Below, one piece after another: positions 1 to 11,200 of a stretch of 64,000 nt of DNA (the stretch's first letter is position 1; every line of letters starts with the position of its first letter). Below the pieces are notes generated by a model that saw nothing but the letters and a program-made list of their open reading frames with translations, made no database searches and had not been told where the DNA came from. The DNA comes from Trochalopteron elliotii (Eukaryota > Chordata > Aves > Passeriformes > Leiothrichidae). Made by a program: the position numbers and the translations under genes. The stretch is from assembly GCA_024734555.1 (NCBI GenBank), contig JANPWX010000654.1, positions 1,075,157-1,139,156 of the forward strand. Reading direction: 5' to 3'.

Positions 1-2080
1 TTTCTTAGGGGGGAATGGTGAGAGTGAGGAAATGTTTCAAGAGAATTCAAAAATGGCATCACTGTTATCCCACTTACTCTAACACCATATAACAGCATGA
101 AATAGGATAAATGTTTTTAATGTAAATGTAAGACATTGGCTTTTCCTTGTGCTTAATGGGGCACCATTGGCTTCCCTGCTCCAGGAGCACCTGGGCTGGG
201 GTAAAAAGCTGTCTCCATGCCCCACTAAACCTTGATCCCTGTTTGTTCCTGTCTCCTTTAGAGTGCTGGTGTGCCCTGAGGCCGAGGGCCTGGTCCTGCA
301 TGGCAGAACAAAGCTGCTTCTGTGAGCTGCCAGGGAGTGGAATTCAGGGGGTGCTGGGGAAAGGACTGACTGTGAGAGAGACTTGGTGCAATGCTGGTGT
401 TACCAGCCCAGCTCAGCTGGGGCTCTGTGTGACTCTGCTGCCTTCATGCTGGGGTGTTGGAATTGTGGAAACATATTACAGGTCCAGCTCTGAGCAGCTG
501 GGGCACTGGCAGTTTTGTTTTTGGAAGGTGATAGCAGGGCAGGAATCCCACGAGGTAGATTTTGCACTGTCTCTGTTCTTTCTGAATTTTATCCAAGTCA
601 TTTGGGAACAAGCTTTTGGGGACAGTCTTATTCCTGCATCATGGTGGTGCAGATGTGCAGAAAAATGAATAATAGCCAGCATCAGTTGGGATGTCTGTGC
701 TTTTGTTATTCTGCAAAGATTAGTTACAGAGAAAAAAAAAAATCTACCCAAACTTCATTGAACTCTGGCTCTGCTCTGATCCTGCTTCATGCTTACTGCT
801 CATTTAAATTCCTGGCCTCCCCTCGAGTCAGCTGTGTTTTGTGTTTCATCCAGTTCAGGGCATGTGACAGATGATGCAGGATGTGTTTCTTAGACTTCTG
901 CCCTTTCTTAATGTATTCCTTTTCTTTGCTCCACGCCACAGTTACTAAAATTGGAAACTCTTTGTGTTGCCACCTACAGAGCTCCAAAGGTTGGGGCTGT
1001 TGAGCTCTGTCATAGCTCAAAGTCCTGCGTCAGCTCTCAGAGCAGGAGCCTGGGCTAAGAAAGATGCAATTGTTAAAGGACATTCAACACATTCACGTTT
1101 GCATTTGAGTCGGAAGTGGGGTTTAGGGACTAGAGGATTTCAAGCTTTTTGTTTCACCAAGCAGTGAGACACACTTTCGAGTTTCCCCTTCAAATAAAGT
1201 TCAAAGCCTTTTATATAGCTTGATTCCAGGAGTTGAAACTTTAGGATAAAGGCCAAATATTGTGAAATTCGTGATCTCATGGTGAGAATACGCAACAGGG
1301 AGGTTTGTTTAGGCAGAACTTTTCAGGGCAATTCCTGGGTATCTGGGCTAAGTATCCTGGTTTTGTTTGTTAACCACAATTGCTGCAGACTTACACTGGA
1401 AACATTTGAATGGGGGAGGAGAGAGAGAGACAGCTCAGTTCTGTGTCAGGAAATACCAGATCATTTTGTGCTTTCCAGGCTCTTGTGTCTTTGTGTCTGC
1501 CCAATCTGAACCTTATCACTGTGGGGCTTTGGTGTATTAAGATGTAGAAGGAGTCCTGCACAGATATCTCTCCAGGCAGGATACAGTAAGGCTGGTTCTC
1601 TGATGAAGGAAAAACTGCTGGAGGAGGAGGCTGCTATCTTTGTCAAAACATTTCTTTTTTGTTCAAATAAAAAAGTAATTTTCCTCACCGTTTCTGCTGT
1701 TCATTTCAGTACTGAAAAGCCAAACATCCTTTTCTGACACTTTTTCAGGTTTTAGACCTGTTTTATTTCTGACTCTATTTTTAATGAAAAAGTTCAGTTT
1801 CATTAGTAGCTTTGCAAAAAATTTTCCACAAGGGGAGAAGAATATTTTAATGCCCTGTAATCCTAAGTGGAATAGCAGAGGATGACCAGTCCTGGAGGTG
1901 CAGAGCACACTCACACCCCAGGGCAGAGAGCAGCTGTGGGCACTGCTGGCCCTGCCAAAAGGATGAGCCATGAGTCAGCCCAGGCAGTGAGACAGTGCCA
2001 CTGCTGAAAGTACACGACAGGTCACACTCTTATTTATGCACAGACAGTAACATAAAGGGTCTTGTCTTGTTTTCCTGTAG
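1..2080 (+). other. KSR1: KSR1 intron sequence at window start
   Basis: No exon of KSR1 or other gene is recognisable. Open frames here are short, lack family motifs and are not bounded by matching splice signals. The stretch ends in the acceptor at 2079-2080. Confidence 0.75.
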
Positions 2081-2228
2081 AGAATACCAGAGGAGCTGAC
2101 CCTGGATGCCTTACTAGAAATGAATGAGTCCAAGGTGAAAGAAACAATGAAGAGATGTGGGGCCAGAGATGAGGAGTGCTCCAGGCTGAACGGGGCCCTG
2201 AGCTGCCTGCGGAAGGTGACAGAGTCAG
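2081..2228 (+). CDS. KSR1: KSR1 exon, end of CA1 (SAM-like) region
   Basis: Reads in frame from base 2081 as [20 protein letters not shown] and onward to a CLRKVTESG end, very close to the mammalian KSR1 CA1 segment. It is flanked by a TTTCCTGTAG acceptor and a CAG|GTACAG donor and ends one base into a codon. Human KSR1 has a Glu-Ile-Pro start here; this copy reads Arg-Ile-Pro. Confidence 0.93.
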
Positions 2229-5200
2229 GTACAGACTGCCTTGTTCTCCTGTGGCATTGGTGTCCCAGCCCCTTCTGCTGCTCAGACACTGTTTGGGGAT
2301 GTCCTGTAACCACGGTCAGCAATGGCTCTGGGGTGTGCACAGAGGGCACTGATCAAACCTATCTAGAGCTGTTAATTGGGTTTGGACATCAGGTCAGATC
2401 AATAAATGGAAATAAATGTTTGTAGAATCCTCTCCTACTCAATAGACTATATCCTTATTAACCCTTTCTGTTCAGAGTTGTGTCTAATGCTCCAGTTCCT
2501 TCTCCATGGGTCACTACACATCCCTGACTTACTTCTCAATACATTAGCTTCCTTGTAGGTGATGCCTTCCCCAAATATTGCCAGCTCAGAGAGAAACCCT
2601 TCCCCAGCTCTTCCACAGGCACTGTAAAATCTGTTTGTACAAGAGCCTCTCCCAGCAGACTGGTACTCACATGCACCACATCTTTCTTTGTTATCAATCT
2701 GTCACTGAAAGGTGATGTTTCCTGTTGGTATTATGACAGTTCATCCATTTGCAAATCATAAAGATTAGTTAATGGAAAAAGTCAGCAAACAGCTCAGTCT
2801 CATATTTCCTTTTTCTAATCCTTCTTGTCCCAGGCTGTCAAATATTTCCCATCCACACTGTAAAAACCAGCCATTGCTCAGGAGTCATGGCATTCACGTC
2901 TTAGAAAGCAATAGTATTTTAAAAAACCCCAGTAAATGGCTCTCAAAACCTCAAATCAGGCCCTGTGCTGAGTTTTCCCATCCTGGGGATGTGCCAGGGC
3001 TCAGGGGAGATCCTGCCAGGTGAAATGGGCACCCACAGCCCTGCCCAGGAGTCCAGAGTATCCCCAGGCTTTGTGCACACCCTGCCACCCCTGCCCACCG
3101 TGCCCTCCNNNNNNNNNNNNNNNNNNNNNNNNNNNNNNNNNNNNNNNNNNNNNNNNNNNNNNNNNNNNNNNNGGTGAAGAGGCAGGTTCTGCCTGCAGCA
3201 CGTGCTGTCACCCCCCCGGCCACGCCGCAGCCCAAGCGCCGGCACCGCCTGAAGCCGCCGCGAACGCCGCCGCCCCCCTGCCGAAAGGTGTTCCAGCTGC
3301 TGCCCAACTTCCCCACCCTCACCAGGAGCAAGTCCCACGAGTCTCAGCTGGGCAACAGGATAGACGAAGTTCCTCCAGTAAAGTAAGTTCCCTCCCAGAC
3401 CGGAGCTGGCAAAGGCTGCCCTGTGTAGGCAGGAAAATATTGGCAATGCAGCACCCTCAGGGGCTTGTGCAAGGCCAGAGGTGTCTGTAAACCTGACAGC
3501 ACGTGCTGCAGGCAGCAGTTCCTACTCTAGCAAAGGGTGTACCTGTCACAGGAATATCAGTGCCTAAAAACATATATCTTTTCTTCTTTCTAGGTTCGGT
3601 AAGAGATTCTCATGGGTGTGTCTGCAGTGCCTTGCTGAGAGAGAAGAACCTGTGCTTGTCAGCTCCCTGTTGGCCATCCCTGGGCAGCCTCTGGAGGTTC
3701 TCCACGGGCCCTCCCATCCCAGAGCTTCTGTTAACTGAGCAGGAGCTTGGCCTGCCACAGAACTGCAGGGTTTTACTTGGTTGCACCTGGTATTTTCTAA
3801 GATGACACAAGCGAGGCAAAGGAATACTGATGTTTCAAGAGTTAAAGCCAGGGAGGTGCTCATCTGTGACCTCAGACAGCTGGCACTGATGCCTCTTGGG
3901 ACAGGAATTTCACATCTACCCATTTAGTGCTTTTGGATATGCAGTGCCCCGTGTCTCTGCAATGAGGTTAAGCTGTGTGCAGCTTTCTGAGGAAGCTGCA
4001 GCATGTGCTGGAATGTGGGGTGTTCCCTGTGTGCTGAGGAGTCTGTTCATGTGGGTCATGGCTGGCAGGGGCAGGGCTGGGTTTCTCCAGGGCCACTGGG
4101 GGAGTTCCAGCCATCCTGAGGTGTGTCCCAAATACAACCTGTAACCTTGAAAGCTAATGGAGACAGATAGGAGCAGCTTGGAAAGTGTCCAAAAGTATCC
4201 AAGTATTTTAAAAAAGTATGAAAGTCCAAATAAGGATATCATAGCACTGCACATACAGCTAATGCCCTTTAGAACAAAAATCTCAGGAATTACTTTCAGA
4301 AATAGAAAGATTGTAAAATGAAATTGGCAGCAGAAATCTGAGCATTTCCCTGGGGAGAGTGAGATAATGGGTGGTAAATGAAAAAGGCATTAGAATAAAT
4401 TCAAACAGAAATGAAGGATCTTGGTGTTTCTCCTCATACAGACCTATTGGCTGGGCTGAAGTCAGCTGTGGACTCTGGTGAGTCCCAGACAATCCCAGAC
4501 TGGCTGGTATTGATTAGAACCCTTCAGTGAGGATTTAACCATCTGACCCGATGTTAACAGCCATCATTACTGCTGTGCTGGGATTGTTTGGATGGCCACA
4601 CTGGACCAGCAGCTTGGATTCCTTGGAAAAGCACCTAGTATTCCAGCCTTTTCCAAGAGGCTGAGGACCACAGATGCCTTCAGAAGCTCCCCTGGCCTAA
4701 TGATAAAAAAGACTGTGGTGCCATCTATGGTCAAGTGAGGAGACTGGCTCTGAGCCAGCCTTGCTGCTGTGCTGACAATTGCACATTGGGGTTTGCCTCC
4801 GATGTGCAATATTTCTGTAGATTTAGTTCAGGAAATATGCCAGAATTCTGAGTGTTGGAGAGTTTTCAGGAAATTACGTGCTCTCACCACTGCTATCCTA
4901 GATTAGCATTTGGAAGTTTAGATCTCCCTTTCTGCACTTAACAGCTAGTTAAATGAGCTCACATGTATGTTTGTATTCTTCTGGGTCATGCTGGGCCTGT
5001 CTAGAAAATTGAGTTAATTTTCAGTGAAGTAGAATATTCTGATATCTACTGACACTGCAGGAAAACTGGGTGATGGTATTTGTGGTAAACCAATTGGGAG
5101 TAAAGCAATTAGGAGTAAAGTCTGACTTGATACTTTAAGAATGGCTTAGACCTGATCAGATGGATTTCTGTAATCCCTAAATGTAAAACATCATAATTTA

Positions 5201-8200
5201 TCCAATCATATGGAAACAAATACAAGAGCAACTTCACAGGGGGCAAAGCAGCCTGAGCTGCTCCACCTCATGGCTGGAGGTGCTGACCTGGGGCAGTGGC
5301 TGCTGGGTTTCTGTGCAGGGTGGTGAGCACATGTGAGCAATGCTTCCCTAAACCTTCCTCTTGTTCCCCAGCAGAGCTCTCCCAGGGATCCCCCCAGACG
5401 GTACGAAGAGACTTTGGCCTGGCTGTGACCCACAGGTGAGCAGCAGGGACAGGGCCCAGGCAGGGCCCTGCTGCCACAGGACTGACATGGGTCTGCAGTC
5501 AGCTCAGGTGTCAAGTTCAGCTGCCTCCAAATGCCCATTTTCCCTTGGGCACCAGCTAATATCAGCTCTCCCCCTCTTGTCTCTGTTAGGTTCTCTACAA
5601 AGTCCTGGTTATCTCAGATTTGCCAAGTGTGCCAGAAGAGCATGATGTTCGGGGTGAAGTGTAAGTACTGCAGGTGAGCACAAGGGATGGTCTCCTTCAG
5701 AACAGCCTGCAGCTGGACTCACCACAGCCTGCAGTCACTCGTCTCTCTTGGTGTGATGCACTTTTAACAGTGGCATCATTTTTTCAGTCCTTCTGACCTG
5801 GCAAAGGGATGCTCTGGCACAACCCACACTTGAAGTTGACAGCCTGACACATGAATGAACCAAATTTGTTTCCCTGCCACAGGCTTCCTACCTCATCCTG
5901 GGAAAATCTTGTAGTGAGAGCTGGATTCATAAACAACAGCCAGGATATTCATTTTTGCTTCTCTCAGGCTTGTTAGTCTAGAGCACTGAGATTTTACTAC
6001 TTCACTGTTGCTGGCTGAGAGTCAGTGAAAGTAACTTTATTAAAAATAAATCAGATGCTAAGATATGTGTGTGGCTTTCATTAGCCTAATGACACACATA
6101 ATAGGATTCTCCATACAAATGCCTACTGCTCTGGGGCTGAGCATTCCAGAACTCCTTCTGAGATTAGCATAAGAATTACAAATTAAGGGTAGGCTTCCTC
6201 TTTTTGGGAAAGAACAAGTTGCTATTTAACATGTAATGCTTATCTTTCAGATTAAAATGTCACAACAAATGTACTAAAGAGGCACCTGCTTGTAGAATAT
6301 CTTTCCTTCCCAGTAAGTAATTTTCTACCAAATCTTTGCATTTCAATGTAATTGATGGTGTGGAAAGAATAAAAAGTCTCATTAAAGATGTTTTTCTCCC
6401 TTCTCCAACCTGTTTTTTAGTAACAAAAATAAGAAGAACAGAGTCTGTCCCGTCTGATATCAATAATCCAGTAGACAGACCCACAGAGCCCCAGTTTGGA
6501 ACTCTCCCCAAAGCACTAACTAAAAAGGTACGAGGTGGCTGGAGCCTGTCCCCAGTCCTTGGGGAGCTGCATAGGGAGAGGTTGGAGCCAAAACGGCCCC
6601 TTTGAGCTTTCACTTTGCAAGACTTGGGATATGTGACATGTTCTCCCTGTGAACCAGGGGTTGTGCAGAGCTCCAGGTGCTTACTCAGAAAAGCAATGCC
6701 ACAGTCAGGCCTGGGAACAACTTCCCTCTGTCTGTGTCCAGCAGACACTGAGGGGAACTGCTCCTTTCTCCTCACTGTTTTCTCACCAGTGACTTTCCCT
6801 GCTTTGCAGGAGCATCCACCAGCAATAAACCACCTGGACTCCAGCAGTAATCCTTCTTCTACAACCTCATCCACCCCGTCCTCTCCAGCACCTTTCCAGT
6901 CTTCCAACCCCCCCAGCGCGACGCCTCCCCCCAACCCGTCCCCCATGGGCCAGAGGGACGGGCGCTTCAACTTCCCAGGTAAACTCCTCTGCCAGGAGAC
7001 TCTGCAAGGAGAGCCTCACCAGCAATTCATTGGGACTTGGAGGTTTCTGAATACATGGTTGTGCCCTAAGCAAGGTGTAAAAGGGTATCTTATTAGCTGA
7101 TAAAATGAAAATGTCTTTCTTACAAGTTTTTAAAGGGTATCAGCAAGATATCTTTGCAAGAAACAGGTTATTGAGGAATGATTCTCTTTTTCCTTTTTGG
7201 AAAAGGACTGAAGAAAAAGCTATTTTTTCCTCCTCCTTTCCCCTTTGTGTTGTACAATGCATGCTGCCTGCAGTGTGTGCTCACCAGGGGCTTTCAGTCA
7301 GGAGGGAGGTGCGTGCTGGAGCAGGCTGTAAAAATGAGAACTGAAATGAATTACTTTACCAGACCCTTCCGAAATATAACTCACAATCAACACCCATTTT
7401 TAAACCACTGTCAAGCATGACTGGTGGAAAGGATTTTACCCTTCATGCCCTATGGATTGTGAGCCCCAGTGTGCAGCTGTAACCAGAGCTGAGAGAGGCA
7501 AGAATCTCTGACAAGGGCAAAGATCTAAACAGTGAGAATAAATGTAATTCCTTTGACCTGAAGTCACATGGGGCTCAGTAGCTGCTACAGCTGGCCTTCA
7601 ACACTGCTGAATTTTGCATCAGCTTCTGACCTGTGAACTCAAGTTGCTGTTTGAGCCTGCTAAAAAGGACCAGAGGCAGTTCAGTGTAAGGATTCCACTG
7701 CAGCTACTTTGCATTGGGACAAACTGCTCAGATTCACTGAAAAAATAAAAGGGGCAGATGGTTCATGAGCTTCAGCTTCTGTGGGGGCACCTCTGCAAAG
7801 CTGAGACATGAGAGCACATCACATCACACCTGATGTGGGCCTGCCTTGCACATTCCTGGGCTCTCCCTTTCTTCCTGCCACTGGTGATCCAAGTGTGCTG
7901 TTTGAGAGAGGTGGCACAGCTTGTGTTTGATACCTGTCATCTGTCAGGGCCCTCCCAAAATGCATGTGCTGAAATTCCCCCCTGCAGGCTGATAATCCAC
8001 TAATCTGTTCCCAGCAGTGACCTGGGACTAATTCATTGAATGCACATGAGGCACTCACTGATGATCCTCTAATTTGTTTGTGTTGTTTTGTTTTTTTTTC
8101 CTCCTGGTATTTTTTTTGCTGTTCCTTTTTTACAAAACCGCAATTAATTAAAAAGCTGCCTACTACCTTCAGCATAGACAACAGTTTATCTTCCCAGGTG

Positions 8201-11200
8201 AGTTGATTGTTTTAATTCTACTAACCAACTTCTACTGCCAAAACATAACTTGTTTGTAAGCCTCTGCATGCTGCCCAAGAACAATCATTCTGCTTTAAAA
8301 ACCTGTCCAAAACAATTCAGACTTTCTCTTATCACAGTGTGTATTCAGGCCTCTCTCCCCTTAATCTGAGGTAGTGACATGATTTATGTATTGAGATGGA
8401 ACTTTGAATATTTAGCTGTAGAACATTCATTTCCTGCTGTGGGATTCTGTCCACATCCATGTTCTTCCTTTCTAAAGACTCCCTTTTATGGCTCTGTGCC
8501 TGGCCCAAAGGATTTTACAGATAGGTAGGGGAGATGGAAGAGGACTGGGCTGAGCCAACATGCAGGCATAGGAGAGATGAGCATAGTTTTAAATCAGTAA
8601 AAGGATAAAATCACTTTGTCTGTGGTTGAGTTTATAATTCCTAATTAAGAAGTAAATAGTTGCAATTGCAATGTTAAAACTTGCAGTCTATAGGAGATTG
8701 AAGAGTAAAAGATGTATCATAACTGTTTCTACTTTCCCAGAAATTCCCAGTCCTGCACAAACAGCACAGCTTCCAGAAACTGCTGCAGACACTAAGTAAG
8801 TAGAGTTTTAAATCCTTTCATTTGCACAGCAGTTACCTGGTAATCCTCATGTCAGCCCAGAAGTGCTGTGTTATGGCCAAAACCAAATTTAACACCTGAG
8901 AATTCCCAGGGTAACTTTAGTCAGTGAGGGTGATGCTGGTATTCCCAGTTTTATAAAGCTGAATATGATACAACTCTAAATGGCACACTAAGGAGTCCAA
9001 GCCTTTCATGTCTTGTCCTGGTTGTGTGAAGGGTCAGATGAAACAGAAGGTGGAGTTTTGTAACTCGAAGGGCAAAGGCACACTGAGCTGCAAGCAAACA
9101 GCTCTTTCAGGATCCCAATTGCAGGGCATGGAAAAGCTTCCAGCCTCCATTGCCAGCTGCTCCACTGCAGGTGTTTCAGAGGCAGGAATGGGAGTATCTA
9201 TTCCTGGAACACAGTGTAATAACAGAGCCATGCCACTGCCAAATCAATTCCTGCCACTTAATTATCAAGAATCACTTCCAAGTCTTTGTCCCTTATTTGC
9301 CAAAGTGAGCTTAGAGTCCTTCTCTTTTACACAGAGCAGGAATTGTATTTTTCTGTGACCTTCTGTAGCTGTCAGGATCTGTTCTGTATTGGCTGCTTCT
9401 GCTCCCCTGATGGCAGCACAGCCCCCAGGGAGAGCAAACGTTGTTTTCCCTGTTTGTGTTGCAGCACTGCCCAGCCGGGCCCGGGCGGAGCCGCACGGGA
9501 AGCACAGGTGGGTTGGCTGGTTTGCCCCCAGGCCTCTGGAGCAGCCTGTGCTGCTGGGCTGCTCTGCCCCCACCAGGGACTCCGAGCACACCTTTCCCTT
9601 CCCTTGTTGTGGGCAGGTGGAGGAACCAGAGGCCAGTAAGTCCGAGCCCGAGGACGATGAGGATGAGGTGGAAGATTTGCCCAACCGGCGGCCGCACCTG
9701 CAGGGGATGATCTACCGCAAACCCAGCCAGACCAGCGTGTACCTGCAGGAGTGGGACATCCCCTTCGAGCAGATCCAGCTGGGGGACCCCATTGGCCAGG
9801 GCCGCTGGGGAAAGGTCTACAAGGGCAAGTGGCACGGGGAGGTGGCCATCAGGCTGCTGGAGATCGATGGCAACAACCAGGATCACCTCAAGCTCTTCAA
9901 GAAGGAGGTGATGAACTACAGGCAGACCCGGCATGAGAACGTGGTGCTGTTCATGGGAGCCTGCATGAACCCCCCTCACCTAGCAATCATTACCAGGTAA
10001 GGAGAGAGATCTGTTAGTTCTACTAGATACATATGGTAGAGCTAGCTAATACTGTTTTCATATATAAACATTTCCTGTAGCTTCTGCAAAGGAAGGACGC
10101 TGCATTCCTTTGTGAGGGACCCCAAGATCTCCCTGGACATCAACAAAACCAGGCAGATAGCACAGGAGATCATTAAGGTAAGGGCTCGTTATGCCAAGGG
10201 AGCCACTGGGTAGGACCTCAGCCAGAGCTCAGAGCTGCACACAGGACTGGGAGCTGCTCCCTCAGCCTCTCCCCACACCTTCCTGCACAAGTCCCACAGT
10301 TACAACTAATTCCTTGACACTGGAGTTAGAAGAGGAAGTGTGTTAGAAGCTGGCAGAGTGTGCTTGGAAATAAAAACCCAAAAACATTTCCATCTCTGCT
10401 GTGTTTCCCAGGGCATGGGGTATCTCCACGCAAAGGGGATTGTACATAAAGATCTGAAATCCAAAAATGTCTTCTATGACAATGGGAAAGTTGTGATCAC
10501 CGACTTTGGATTATTTGGAATTTCGGGTGTGGTTCAGGAAGGAAGGTAAGTGGAGGTTTCAGTGCTTGGTTCCACCTCTAGAATGACAAATGATAAAATA
10601 GAAAAACATTTCCTGCAGTGCATGAGAAGTGTCCATTGGTTTAGTACAGACTCAGTTTGCATTGTGCATGTTTGCTTTGTTTCCCTTTGGAGCAGAGTTC
10701 TTCCTACAGTTGCAGCAGCACAGCTAGAGAGTTTGGATTAAGACTCAGAGCACAGAACAAACAAGACCTTAAGCCCAGGAAGGAGCTGTGAGAGTCAGGC
10801 TGACACGTGCCTATTTGTTAACAGGGCAAGAAAATTAGAAACAAAACATCAGCAAAAAACATTGGAGTAAATAAAGCCAAAGCATCAGGTGCAGGCACAG
10901 ATATAGCCACCACAGCAATGTTTTGGTCCTGCTTCTTTCTTTTGGACTCAGGAGGGAGAATGAACTGAAGCTGCCTCATGACTGGTTGTGCTACCTGGCC
11001 CCTGAGATTGTCCGTGAGATGGCCCCAGGGAAAGATGAAGACAAGCTGCCTTTCTCCAAAGCTGCAGATATCTATGCCTTTGGGTAAGAAAGGAACACCC
11101 AGGAGTACCATGAGAACTTGCTAAGTGAGACTGGCTACTGACCTGAGCCTTCCAGTCCGTGCTCCCCTTCTCTCAGACTCAGGATTCCAGCTGGGACACA

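Noticed and set aside
147..668. 173-codon frame at the window start as a gene or KSR1 exon
   Set aside because: No KSR1 similarity, no domain, and no splice sites that fit the phase of the next exon.
9311..9979. 222-codon minus-strand frame
   Set aside because: It is the shadow of the highly conserved KSR1 kinase-domain exon on the other strand.
9389..10000. 203-codon plus-strand frame as one continuous exon
   Set aside because: Its first part crosses an intron (9508-9616); the exon at 9465-9507 is in a different frame and is needed for phase.
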